Shown here in pieces: positions 29,279-37,494 of a DNA stretch of 64,000 nt. Numbering within the stretch: position 1 is the stretch's first letter; each line of letters begins with the position of its first letter. The notes beneath the pieces were generated by a model. That model saw only the letters and a program-made list of their open reading frames with translations. It did not search any database and was not told the DNA's origin. Origin of the DNA: an uncultured Flavobacteriaceae bacterium (GTDB taxonomy: Bacteria > Bacteroidota > Bacteroidia > Flavobacteriales > Flavobacteriaceae); contig CANNAC010000006.1 in the NCBI GenBank assembly GCA_947502495.1, forward strand, positions 1-64,000. Direction: 5' to 3'. Both the position numbers and the translations under genes were made by a program.

Positions 29279-29324
29279 GCTAGAGTCTCGCCTTTTAAAT
29301 TTCATAAAGTGATTAAACTTATAG

Positions 29325-29332
29325 TATCTTTG
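29325..29332 (+). promoter_or_regulatory. -7 box TATCTTTG immediately before a start codon (leaderless mRNA likely)
   Basis: Exact match to TAnnTTTG ending 4 nt before the ATG at 29337. With transcription starting about 5-8 nt after the box, the mRNA would begin at or next to the start codon. Confidence 0.55.
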
Positions 29333-29336
29333 CCAA

Positions 29337-30083
29337 ATGGAAGAGAATCTTAAACGTATAAACAAATATTTAAGCGAAGTTGGTTATTGCTCTCGTAGAG
29401 AAGCAGACCGACTTATTGAAGCTGGAAGAGTAACTATTAATGGTGTTGTACCAGAAATGGGAACTAAAATCGCTCCAAATGATGAAGTTCATGTAGACGG
29501 AAAGGCGATTGTAAATACTAAAGACTCTTTTACGTATTTAGCATTTAATAAACCTGTTGGTATTGTTTGTACTACTGACACTAGAGTCGAAAAAGATAAT
29601 ATTATAGACTTTATAAAATACCCAAAACGCATATTTCCTATTGGCCGATTAGATAAACCAAGTGAAGGTTTAATTTTTCTTACCGACGACGGCGATATTG
29701 TAAATAAAATACTTCGCGCAAGCAATAATCACGATAAAGAATATATTGTAACCGTTGACAAAGCGATTTCACAAACATTTATAGAAAGAATGTCTAATGG
29801 TATTTACTTAGAAGAATTAGACAGAACTACCAAATCCTGTATTGTTGAAAAATTAGGAACTTACAAGTTTAAAATTATATTAACTCAGGGTTTAAACAGA
29901 CAAATTCGTCGCATGTGCGAATATTTAAACTACGAAGTAAATAGTTTAAAACGTGTTCGTATTATGAACATAAAATTAGATGTTCCTGTTGGTGAATATA
30001 GAGAATTTACTACCGAAGAATTAGAAGATCTAAATTCTCTTTTAGAAAGTTCAACAAAAACCTATCTAGAAAACAATGGCTAA
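29337..30083 (+). CDS. rluF: Pseudouridine synthase, RluF type
   Basis: RNA-modifying enzyme of 248 residues. An N-terminal S4 RNA-binding domain ([29 protein letters not shown], given as segments of about residues 7-35) is followed by the RsuA/RluB/E/F-type catalytic domain. The catalytic Asp is in [20 protein letters not shown] (near residue 105). [19 protein letters not shown] is the second family block. It most resembles RluF, which modifies U2604 of 23S rRNA, though assignment within the RsuA group is by impression. The next gene overlaps its 3' end by 8 nt. Transcription is probably leaderless. Confidence 0.88.
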   Translation: MEENLKRINKYLSEVGYCSRREADRLIEAGRVTINGVVPEMGTKIAPNDEVHVDGKAIVNTKDSFTYLAFNKPVGIVCTTDTRVEKDNIIDFIKYPKRIFPIGRLDKPSEGLIFLTDDGDIVNKILRASNNHDKEYIVTVDKAISQTFIERMSNGIYLEELDRTTKSCIVEKLGTYKFKIILTQGLNRQIRRMCEYLNYEVNSLKRVRIMNIKLDVPVGEYREFTTEELEDLNSLLESSTKTYLENNG

Positions 30084-30498
30084 ACTTTCTCCATTTCACA
30101 TTGCAATTCCTGTGCATAACTTAGAAGCCTGTAGAACATTTTACAGAGAGGTTTTAAACTGTGAAGAAGGCAGAAGTAGTGATCATTGGGTAGATTTCAA
30201 TTTCTTTGGACACCAATTAGTTATTCACTACAAGACACAAACTAATGAGGAAGTTCCAACCAATGCTGTAGATGGCAAAGCAGTGCCAATACCGCATTAT
30301 GGTGTTGTTTTAGATTGGGATGTTTTTCACGCTTTCGCGGAAGACTTAAAACAAAAAAACATACCCTTTATTATTGCACCATATATTCGTTTTGAAGGAT
30401 TAGTAGGCGAACAAGCAACTATGTTTTTCAAGGATCCTTCTGGTAATGCTTTAGAGTTTAAAGCGTTTAAAGATAAGAGTCAGTTATTTGCGAAGTAG
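30076..30498 (+). CDS. VOC (glyoxalase/dioxygenase-fold) family protein
   Basis: Protein of 140 residues with the paired beta-alpha-beta-beta-beta modules of the vicinal-oxygen-chelate superfamily: [21 protein letters not shown] at the N-terminus and [12 protein letters not shown] at the C-terminus. The N-terminal His (FHIAIPV), HQLVIHY and the C-terminal Glu of ALEFK could ligate a metal. The substrate is unknown. It overlaps rluF by 8 nt. Its 3' end overlaps the convergent membrane-protein gene by 32 bp, with no terminator in between. Confidence 0.88.
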   Translation: MAKLSPFHIAIPVHNLEACRTFYREVLNCEEGRSSDHWVDFNFFGHQLVIHYKTQTNEEVPTNAVDGKAVPIPHYGVVLDWDVFHAFAEDLKQKNIPFIIAPYIRFEGLVGEQATMFFKDPSGNALEFKAFKDKSQLFAK

Positions 30499-31207
30499 TC
30501 TTCTTTCTTGTTACATAAAAAGGCAGGTAAATAAGTAGAAATAACGGAATCAAAAATACCTCAACGACTATAATATAATAAGGCCATTCTGGTAAATAAT
30601 CTAAAACCGAAGCTGATGCTGGTTTTCTATTTAAATACGAATAGTTACCACCTAAAAGCGCATTTATACCAAACGAAGCAATTAAATAGCCTTGTATTGC
30701 AACAAGCGATTTAAAAACACTTTTTAGTTTTGGTCGCATTCTTAAAACAAAAGTGGCGTAAAAAATAATGGTTAACAAGCCCAAGTGCGCAATCCAATAT
30801 CTAAAAAAGTCGAAACTAGGATAACCCACCGCAATATCTGGGGTAATCACTCCTTGCGAGGTTCCTGCAATAATCCAAAATAATAAAATTTCATACATCC
30901 AATATTTTCTATAGTATGTAAAAACAGGAATAATCAAAGCTAAAAAACTACATAAATACAAAGGTAAATCTACCGAAACAGAATAATCCCCTTGGCTAAT
31001 TTTGTAACTATGAAAAACAATAATGGTTAAAGAAACAAAAACACCTAAAGCTTGAAATAGGACTTCTTTTTGTTTTTGAGCTCGTCTTTTAGCCAAACGA
31101 AACAAAACGACACAAAACAAAACAGCGAGTACTATTGGTAGTACATGTTGTACACTACCAATAGTTACTCGCTGTATGTTTATTAATAAAATAAATAGAA
31201 AATTCAT
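30467..31207 (-). CDS. TIGR02206 (YwaF-like) family membrane protein
   Basis: Integral membrane protein of 246 residues with about seven hydrophobic helices. The pattern [43 protein letters not shown] and [25 protein letters not shown] matches the TIGR02206/YwaF group, which contains conserved His and acidic residues in the membrane but has no assigned function. It is 17 nt downstream of folD on the same strand and probably cotranscribed with it. Its end overlaps the VOC gene by 32 bp. Confidence 0.8.
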   Translation of the reverse strand: MNFLFILLINIQRVTIGSVQHVLPIVLAVLFCVVLFRLAKRRAQKQKEVLFQALGVFVSLTIIVFHSYKISQGDYSVSVDLPLYLCSFLALIIPVFTYYRKYWMYEILLFWIIAGTSQGVITPDIAVGYPSFDFFRYWIAHLGLLTIIFYATFVLRMRPKLKSVFKSLVAIQGYLIASFGINALLGGNYSYLNRKPASASVLDYLPEWPYYIIVVEVFLIPLFLLIYLPFYVTRKKTTSQITDSYL

Positions 31208-31224
31208 ACTGCAATATAAGTAGT

Positions 31225-32103
31225 TTATTGCATATGTCTTTCTCTAGCTAAAAGTGTATTTTTAAGCAACATAGCAATCGTCATCGGTCCTACTCCACCT
31301 GGAACTGGCGTGATATAACTCGCTTTTTTACTTACGTTTTCAAAATCAACATCTCCTGTTATTACATAACCTTTGGCAGCAGTTTCATCTGGAACACGAG
31401 TAATACCAACATCAATGATTACAACATCATCTTTTACCATTTCTGCTTTTAAGAAGTTTGGCACTCCTAATGCGGAGATAATAATATCTGCTTGACTTGT
31501 AATTTGTGTAATATTTTTAGTATGACTATGTGTAAGCGTTACTGTAGAGTTTCCCGGAAAACCTTTTCTTCCCATTAAAATACTCATTGGTCTACCAACA
31601 ATATGCGAACGACCAATTACAACAGTGTGTTTTCCTTTAGTTTCAACACCATAACGATCCATTAATTCAAGAATTCCAAAAGGAGTAGCAGGAATAAAAG
31701 TAGACATATCTAATGCCATTTTACCAAAATTCATTGGGTGAAACCCGTCTACATCTTTATCTGGATTTACAGCCATTAATACTTTTTGTGTATTAATTTG
31801 TGGCGGTAACGGTAATTGAATAATAAAACCATCAATATTAGGATCCTCGTTTAATTCTTCAATTTTATCTAATAATTCAACTTCACTTGTAGTATTAGAC
31901 AATCTTACCATGGTAGACTCAAAACCAACACGTTCACAAGCACGAACTTTACTAGCAACATAGGTTAAACTTGCACCATCATTACCAACTATAATTGCAG
32001 CTAAATGTGGCACTTTTTCGCCTTTAGCAACCATTTTTTTCACCTGATCGGTAATTTCGTCTTTAATGTCGTTACTTACTTTTTTTCCGTCTAAGATTGT
32101 CAT
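31225..32103 (-). CDS. folD: Methylenetetrahydrofolate dehydrogenase / cyclohydrolase
   Basis: Bifunctional one-carbon enzyme of 292 residues that interconverts 5,10-methylene-, methenyl- and 10-formyl-THF. Hallmarks are HLAAIIVGNDGASLTYVASKVRACERVG (segments; the catalytic Lys is in YVASK), FIIQLPLPPQIN, PDKDVDGFHPMNFGKM, TVVIGRSHIVGRPMSILM (NADP-binding) and TPVPGGVGPMTIAMLL. Length is typical. It lies 136 nt downstream of ffh on the same strand, with a BIME-like repeat in between. Confidence 0.97.
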   Translation of the reverse strand: MTILDGKKVSNDIKDEITDQVKKMVAKGEKVPHLAAIIVGNDGASLTYVASKVRACERVGFESTMVRLSNTTSEVELLDKIEELNEDPNIDGFIIQLPLPPQINTQKVLMAVNPDKDVDGFHPMNFGKMALDMSTFIPATPFGILELMDRYGVETKGKHTVVIGRSHIVGRPMSILMGRKGFPGNSTVTLTHSHTKNITQITSQADIIISALGVPNFLKAEMVKDDVVIIDVGITRVPDETAAKGYVITGDVDFENVSKKASYITPVPGGVGPMTIAMLLKNTLLARERHMQ

Positions 32104-32119
32104 GTTGTTGTTTTAAATC

Positions 32120-32196
32120 TGTCAGGTCGAACGCAGTCGATACCTAGTTTAATATCAAATTAGAAATGAGACCTCTCGACTGCGCTCGAGGTGACA
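32120..32196. repeat. Inverted pair of REP-like repeats between ffh and folD
   Basis: TGTCAGGTCGAACGCAGTCG (32120-32139) faces an inverted copy at 32168-32196, whose reverse complement starts TGTCACCTCGAGCGCAGTCG. The two share 17 of 20 positions and could fold into a long hairpin in the ffh-folD transcript. The inner parts match the repeats at 4121-4203 and 40620-40652. Confidence 0.8.
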
Positions 32197-32239
32197 CATT
32201 TTATATCCAGGGTATATTACAAACAAAAAAAACATGAAA

Positions 32240-33568
32240 TTACTTCATGTTCTTCATTGCTTGCATCATACGTTTTCCGCCTCCACCTTGCATCATCTTC
32301 ATCATTTTCGACATTTGGTTGAATTGTTTTAGCAACTGATTTACTTCTTGAACCGAAGTACCAGATCCTTTTCCAATTCTCTTTTTACGACTTGCGTCTA
32401 TAATAGATGGGTTGGTACGTTCTTTTACTGTCATAGAATGAATTATAGCTTCAATACCTTTAAAAGCATCATCATCTATATCTACATCTTTCATCATTTT
32501 TCCAGCGCCAGGAATCATTCCAATAAGGTCTTTCATGTTCCCCATTTTCTTGATTTGCTGAATTTGCTTTAAGAAATCATCAAAACCAAATTGATTTTTG
32601 GCAATTTTCTTTTGCAACTTACGTGCTTCATCTTCATCAAACTGCTCTTGTGCTCTTTCTACAAGAGATACAACATCTCCCATTCCAAGAATACGATCTG
32701 CCATACGTGAAGGATAGAAAACATCAATTGCTTCCATTTTTTCACCAGTACCAATAAATTTAATTGGTTTGTTTACAACCGACTTAATAGAAATTGCTGC
32801 TCCACCACGTGTATCCCCATCTAATTTGGTAAGGATTACACCGTCAAAGTTTAAAATATCATTGAAGGTTTTTGCAGTATTTACCGCATCTTGACCTGTC
32901 ATAGAATCTACAACAAACAAGGTTTCTTGTGGCTGAATAGCTTTATGGATATTAGATATTTCGGCCATCATGGCTTCATCTACAGCCAAACGACCTGCAG
33001 TATCTATAATAACAACGTTATGTCCGTTTGCTTTTGCATGTGCAATACCTGCTTGTGCAATGGCTACAGGATCTGTATTTCCTCTATCGCTAAAAACCTC
33101 TACTTTAATTTGATCTCCTACAACATGTAATTGATCTACGGCTGCTGGACGATATACATCACAAGCTACCAATAAAGGTTTCTTTGTTTTTTTATTTTTA
33201 AGATAATTGGCCAGTTTACCAGAAAAAGTTGTTTTACCAGAACCTTGTAAACCAGACATTAAAATAATACTTGGTGTTCCAGATAAATTAAGACCTTCTA
33301 CATCTCCACCCATTAACTGGGTAAGTTCGTCTTTAACAATCTTCACCATTAATTGTCCTGGCTGTAAGCTTGTTAAAACGTTTTGTCCAAGTGCTTTTTC
33401 TTTTACTTTATTGGTAAAATCTTTAGCAATTTTAAAGTTAACATCGGCATCTAGTAACGCTCTACGTACTTCTTTTAGAGTTTCGGCAACATTAACTTCT
33501 GTAATGCTTCCATGCCCTTTTAGTACATGTAACGCTTTATCTAACTTTTCACTTAAATTATTAAACAT
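32240..33568 (-). CDS. ffh: Signal recognition particle GTPase Ffh (SRP54)
   Basis: SRP protein of 442 residues that binds signal sequences and 4.5S RNA and targets ribosomes to FtsY and the translocon. The N-domain carries LKEVRRALLDADVN. The G-domain has the P-loop GLQGSGKTTFSGKLA (about residues 105-119), DVYRPAAVDQL, DTAGR and TKLDGDTRGG. The Met-rich M-domain ends in MSKMMKMMQGGGGKRMMQAM and includes the RNA-binding ASRKKRIGKGSGTSVQEVN segment. All elements are intact. Confidence 0.97.
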   Translation of the reverse strand: MFNNLSEKLDKALHVLKGHGSITEVNVAETLKEVRRALLDADVNFKIAKDFTNKVKEKALGQNVLTSLQPGQLMVKIVKDELTQLMGGDVEGLNLSGTPSIILMSGLQGSGKTTFSGKLANYLKNKKTKKPLLVACDVYRPAAVDQLHVVGDQIKVEVFSDRGNTDPVAIAQAGIAHAKANGHNVVIIDTAGRLAVDEAMMAEISNIHKAIQPQETLFVVDSMTGQDAVNTAKTFNDILNFDGVILTKLDGDTRGGAAISIKSVVNKPIKFIGTGEKMEAIDVFYPSRMADRILGMGDVVSLVERAQEQFDEDEARKLQKKIAKNQFGFDDFLKQIQQIKKMGNMKDLIGMIPGAGKMMKDVDIDDDAFKGIEAIIHSMTVKERTNPSIIDASRKKRIGKGSGTSVQEVNQLLKQFNQMSKMMKMMQGGGGKRMMQAMKNMK

Positions 33569-33710
33569 ATTTTTTTTATTTCAATAGTTGCAAAAGTAAA
33601 GAAATATTTTGTTTTTCTTTAATGGAAAAGCTTGTTTAATTGGAATTAAAGCATATTTACCACATCCATAAAAAACAACTGCCTCTATTTTAGTTTTCAC
33701 AATTAAAAAT

Positions 33711-33747
33711 AAAAAAAAGAGACTTCTTTTAAGAAGCCTCTTTTTTA
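33711..33747 (-). terminator. Rho-independent terminator of the 693-residue lipoprotein gene
   Basis: AAGAGACTTCTT pairs with AAGAAGCCTCTT (one mismatch), flanked by A8 on the left (T8 on the minus strand) and T6 on the right. It ends about 27 nt after the gene's stop codon. Confidence 0.8.
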
Positions 33748-33773
33748 TCAATAATTCACTCGTTAAACCTCTC

Positions 33774-35855
33774 TTATAAACAGGTATAACATTCCCCTTC
33801 TAAATTAAATAATTCTCCTACTTCGTTTGGACTTAAAGTTCTTTTATACACTCTTAAGTCATCCAGGTGACCAACAAAACCTTCCCCAATGATGTATCTA
33901 TCTGAAGCTTGAGAACCAATATTTAAACTCGAATTCTCATCGATATTTCTTTGTACACCATCTCTATATAATCTAACCGTATTATCGCCATCGACTGTTA
34001 GTACTAGATGATGCCAATCGGTGTTTTCCCATGCTACATCTACTTCACCATTCCAGTCATTATCCCAAAGATAAAAGCTTGTATTATCTGAAAACAAAGG
34101 CGTATTTAAATCATAAACTCCCAATTGAAATCCTTGTGTTGCATTTCCTGGTGATCTAAAAAACAGCTCTAAATCTCCAGCCTCTGTATTTTGCATTTTA
34201 AACCATAAACTAATAGAAAAACGATCTCCTTGTTCCAGCTCACTGTTTGTATTTACAGGAATCTCAAAAGTGTCATTTCCGGTAAAAGCTATAGCACAAG
34301 AAGAGTTTCCTGCTCTATCTTCTACAAATGTGTTGGTACTGTTTTCTGCATTAAAACCACTTATTAAATCGTGAGCTTCTTCTGCAAACGGCATGTATAT
34401 TATTAAATCATTAGTTAGAACTTCAGGATTGTTGCAATCTTCACAATCTTGCTCGAGCTCCATAGTAATTACATTACCTGAATTTGTTTCCTGACTAAAG
34501 ATAAATGCATCTTCATCACAACCCAAAAGCAACCATTCTCCATTTAACAGATCAAAAGTAGACAATCCACCAATCGTTAATGTATAACCAGAATTCGTTT
34601 CCAAAAGAGACCAAGAGCCAAATTCTGTTACAGCTGGTTCTCCATTAACAGTTACTTCTCCATTAGCATCAAACATTAAATAATTTTCATCTAAAATATT
34701 ACCGGACGCATCATAGGTTGGCGCTGTAATATTACATGCTAATAACAAGTCCTCTAATTCGGCAAGGTTTACATTACAATCTTCTATCTCATCATTTTCG
34801 CAATCCTGTTCTAACACTAAATTATTATTTCCATTAAAGAATTCAAATCTATCATCATCACATGAAATCATTTCCCAAACGATATCTAAAGACGCATATG
34901 GCTCTAAATTAAACTCAAGGTTTAAAGAAGTAATATCGCTATCTGAAGACAAACTCCAAGTTCCTGTAGTTACCAAATCACCAGTTACATCGTTATAAAT
35001 TTCTGCGGTCCCATCTGCTAAAAAGACAAAATATTCTGCAACAAAAGGTGAATATAAGCTTGTAACATAATTCCAATGACATTCTATCAATGAAGACGCA
35101 ATATACGCTTCAGTGCAATCATCATCTCCATCATCGTCATTCCAATCGTAATCATCATCTTCATCGCAAGTATCTTCTGCGGCTTCAATAGCAGCTTCCA
35201 TTTCTGCATTGTTTTCTACAACAACGGTATCTCCGTTAGCTAACACCATAGTAACAGGAAAGTTTATACTAGCTAAAACTCCTCCATCTAAATTTTCAAT
35301 AAAAGCATATAAGGCTTCATCATCATTTATGGTAACCGTATCTATAACCTGAAAACCTGTATTATACATGGAAATGGTAATAGGAAATTGAAAATCGATA
35401 CATTCTATATCGTCATCTTCTTCATCTTCATCATTACAATTTTCTATTTGTGCTTCTAATTCGGTTTGACTATTAATAACCAATTCGGAATAATCGTTAA
35501 AAATAACCGTTATTGGAAACGCTATTTCTACATCGTCATCATCATTTGCAAAAGCGTCTAAAATAGTTTCTAACGCATCATAATCTGTAATACTTTCTAT
35601 AGTTATTGTTACGCCATTTGCAGTAACGGTTACCGGTAAAGCAACCTCTAAGCAATTGGCATAATCTATAATATTATCTCTAGAGCCATCATTGGAAGCT
35701 ACATTACGCATTAAATTAGCCAAATTGGAATTTGGTGCAATCGTTTCTTCATTATCGGGCTCTGTAATTTCTACGACTTCTTCTTGACATGCTGAAAATA
35801 ACATCAAAAAAAGTAAGAATAAAAAAAGGAGAAATTTGGAATGGATGGTTTTCAT
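33774..35855 (-). CDS. Large acidic lipoprotein with lipocalin-like units and C-terminal LamG domain
   Basis: Surface-type lipoprotein of 693 residues with signal peptide and lipobox LFSACQEE (Cys near residue 23). Four related beta units follow (about residues 70-225), each with an FPITV-like strand and a trailing acidic linker (NCNDEDEEDDD, ANDDDDVE, DCTEA). Two lipocalin-like units come next (about 245-345 and 360-460), with TGTWSL/FGSWSLL, WEMISC/WLLLGC and EQDCE boundaries. The C-terminal about 220 residues are a concanavalin/LamG-3-type domain (FSISLWFKMQ, HHLVLTVDGDNTVRLYRDG, GHLDDLRVYKRTLSPNEV). LamG domains usually bind carbohydrate or protein. It is divergent from the ECF sigma gene and shares its predicted promoter type with fecR-tonB, so it may be the partner lipoprotein of that receptor. 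Confidence 0.85.
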   Translation of the reverse strand: MKTIHSKFLLFLFLLFLMLFSACQEEVVEITEPDNEETIAPNSNLANLMRNVASNDGSRDNIIDYANCLEVALPVTVTANGVTITIESITDYDALETILDAFANDDDDVEIAFPITVIFNDYSELVINSQTELEAQIENCNDEDEEDDDIECIDFQFPITISMYNTGFQVIDTVTINDDEALYAFIENLDGGVLASINFPVTMVLANGDTVVVENNAEMEAAIEAAEDTCDEDDDYDWNDDDGDDDCTEAYIASSLIECHWNYVTSLYSPFVAEYFVFLADGTAEIYNDVTGDLVTTGTWSLSSDSDITSLNLEFNLEPYASLDIVWEMISCDDDRFEFFNGNNNLVLEQDCENDEIEDCNVNLAELEDLLLACNITAPTYDASGNILDENYLMFDANGEVTVNGEPAVTEFGSWSLLETNSGYTLTIGGLSTFDLLNGEWLLLGCDEDAFIFSQETNSGNVITMELEQDCEDCNNPEVLTNDLIIYMPFAEEAHDLISGFNAENSTNTFVEDRAGNSSCAIAFTGNDTFEIPVNTNSELEQGDRFSISLWFKMQNTEAGDLELFFRSPGNATQGFQLGVYDLNTPLFSDNTSFYLWDNDWNGEVDVAWENTDWHHLVLTVDGDNTVRLYRDGVQRNIDENSSLNIGSQASDRYIIGEGFVGHLDDLRVYKRTLSPNEVGELFNLEGECYTCL

Positions 35856-35916
35856 GGTTTCGTTTTTTATTAATAATTGTTTCTTTTCATAGCAACTTTT
35901 AATTGCTGTATACTAC

Positions 35917-35946
35917 TATAACATCTTCGTTTAAAAAACTCCTACC
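35917..35946 (-). promoter_or_regulatory. Predicted ECF-sigma promoter of the lipoprotein gene
   Basis: On the minus strand GGTAGGAG, a 15-bp spacer containing a T-run and AAAC, then TGTTATA, 61 nt before the lipoprotein ATG. The same two boxes with the same 15-bp spacing occur before fecR (36551-36580). The boxes are seen directly, whereas recognition by the neighbouring ECF sigma is inference. Confidence 0.6.
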
Positions 35947-35998
35947 TTGACTTTTAAAAAAAATTGTTCCTACTTTGCAGAAACCTTTTTACATCTAA

Positions 35999-36514
35999 AT
36001 GCAAAAGTCTTTAAACAATAATGTCTGTAATGAAAACCGTTTCAATAGCCTGTTTCACAAATATGCTAAAGACTTGCATGGTTACTTATATTACAAGTTT
36101 GGGGATCATTTAAACCCTAAAGATAAAGTACAAGATGCTTTTATAAAACTTTGGCAGAATTGCAGTACCGTTTCTCCTGAAAAAGCGAAAAGCTATTTAT
36201 ACACGGTAGCAAATAATTTAATGCTGAATGCCGTTGCACATCAAAAAGTAGTTTTAAAACATCAGAAAATAAAACCAACCGAACATTCTAACGAGTCTCC
36301 AGAGTTTTTAATGGAAGAAAAGGAATACCGCAAAAAACTAGAAAATGCCATTGCGAATTTAACCGAAGCACAACGTGTTGCTTTTTTAATGAATCGTGTG
36401 GAAGGAAAACGATTTAAAGAAATTGCATCGCTTTTAGATATTAGCACCAAAGCAGTTGAAAAACGAATTTATGGTGCCTTAAAAAAATTACGAGAAGATA
36501 TTGACGAATTATGA
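35999..36514 (+). CDS. ECF-type RNA polymerase sigma factor
   Basis: Sigma-70 family factor of 171 residues with only regions 2 and 4. Region 2 is seen in FNSLFHKYAKDLHGYLYYKFGD and DKVQDAFIKLWQNC. Region 4 is seen in LTEAQRVAFLMNRVEGKRFKEIASLLDISTKAVEKRIYGALKKLRED (segments), an HTH that reads the -35 box. It belongs to the Bacteroidota group paired with FecR anti-sigmas and TonB receptors (FecI-like). The start is at the ATG at 35999; upstream is CCTACTTTG, a near-match to a housekeeping -7 box. fecR follows 83 nt after the stop. Confidence 0.95.
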   Translation: MQKSLNNNVCNENRFNSLFHKYAKDLHGYLYYKFGDHLNPKDKVQDAFIKLWQNCSTVSPEKAKSYLYTVANNLMLNAVAHQKVVLKHQKIKPTEHSNESPEFLMEEKEYRKKLENAIANLTEAQRVAFLMNRVEGKRFKEIASLLDISTKAVEKRIYGALKKLREDIDEL

Positions 36515-36550
36515 TTCCTGTTTTTAAAGGAATAATAATTTTAATTTTGA

Positions 36551-36580
36551 GGTAGGAGTTTTTAAACCTTACTTGTTATA
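36551..36580 (+). promoter_or_regulatory. Predicted ECF-sigma promoter of fecR-tonB
   Basis: GGTAGGAG (36551-36558), 15-bp spacer, TGTTATA (36574-36580), 17 nt before the fecR ATG. Its twin is at 35917-35946 in the opposite orientation. Together they form an approximately 20-bp inverted repeat on either side of the sigma gene. Confidence 0.6.
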
Positions 36581-36597
36581 TACTTGAATAGCATACA

Positions 36598-37494
36598 ATG
36601 AATAAAGAAGAATTAATTTTAAAATGGTTAGATAACGACTTAAGTCCGCAAGAACTTGAAGCATTTGAAGCGCTTGAAGATTATGAGTCGTTAACTAAAT
36701 TAGCCAAATACAGCAAAGGTTTTAAAGCACCAGAATTTAATACCGAGGCTGTTTTAGAAACCACGTTACTCGGTATAAATGCGAAAAGATCTACAGCAAA
36801 GAAATGGTTTCAACCCATACTCAAAATAGCCGCTATTCTAGCTATTTGTTTGGGTAGCTATTATTACACCACAACTTTAGATAGTTCTTTTACTACAGAT
36901 TATGCTGAAAAATCGACTATCGAGCTTCCGGATCATTCGTCTGTACATTTAAATGCACTTTCAGAAATCAGCTTCAATAAAAAGAATTGGAATACAAAGA
37001 GAACCATTACACTAGATGGTGAAGCTTTTTTTAAAGTGGAAAAAGGCAGCACGTTTCAGGTAAAAACAGATGCAGGAACCATAACTGTTTTAGGCACTCA
37101 ATTTAATGTAAAACAACGTACGGATTATTTTGAAGTAGTTTGTTATGAAGGCACCGTTCAAATAAACTATAATACCGGAAAGTCTATTTTAAAAGCTGGC
37201 GTTTCTTTTTTAATATTAAATGGAAACATGACAACAGCTACAACCACTAACGTCAAACAACCAGAATGGCTAAACCATATTAGTGCTTTTTCCAGCGTAC
37301 CATTAAGTGAAGTTTTAGCAGAGTTTGAAAGACAATACAACGTTAAATTTGAAACTTCCAATATAGAGACAAGTACTTTATTTACTGGGAAATTCACACA
37401 TAAAAACATAGATATTGCACTAAAATCGATTACGCAACCTTTACAATTAAGCTATAAAAAAACCAACAAAACCATTATTTTATCGCGTGAATAA
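36598..37494 (+). CDS. FecR-family anti-sigma factor
   Basis: Membrane protein of 298 residues. A cytosolic N-terminal segment (about 1-75) should hold the sigma factor. One transmembrane helix follows (about 78-95, IAAILAICLGSYYY), and a periplasmic FecR domain shows IELPDHSSVHLNALSEISF, TITLDGEAFFKVEKG and VLGTQFNVKQR. A C-terminal DUF4974-type domain (PLSEVLAEFERQYNVKFE, then FTGKFTHKNIDIAL) resembles the STN domain of the receptor downstream. It is part of a cell-surface signalling relay that reports receptor occupancy to the ECF sigma. The tonB receptor gene overlaps its 3' end by 8 nt. Confidence 0.94.
   Translation: MNKEELILKWLDNDLSPQELEAFEALEDYESLTKLAKYSKGFKAPEFNTEAVLETTLLGINAKRSTAKKWFQPILKIAAILAICLGSYYYTTTLDSSFTTDYAEKSTIELPDHSSVHLNALSEISFNKKNWNTKRTITLDGEAFFKVEKGSTFQVKTDAGTITVLGTQFNVKQRTDYFEVVCYEGTVQINYNTGKSILKAGVSFLILNGNMTTATTTNVKQPEWLNHISAFSSVPLSEVLAEFERQYNVKFETSNIETSTLFTGKFTHKNIDIALKSITQPLQLSYKKTNKTIILSRE

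Noticed and set aside
30328-30345. CGCTTTCGCGGAAG within the VOC gene as another dyad repeat
   Set aside because: It encodes a natural-looking HAFAED segment and only half of the dyad is present; chance cannot be excluded.
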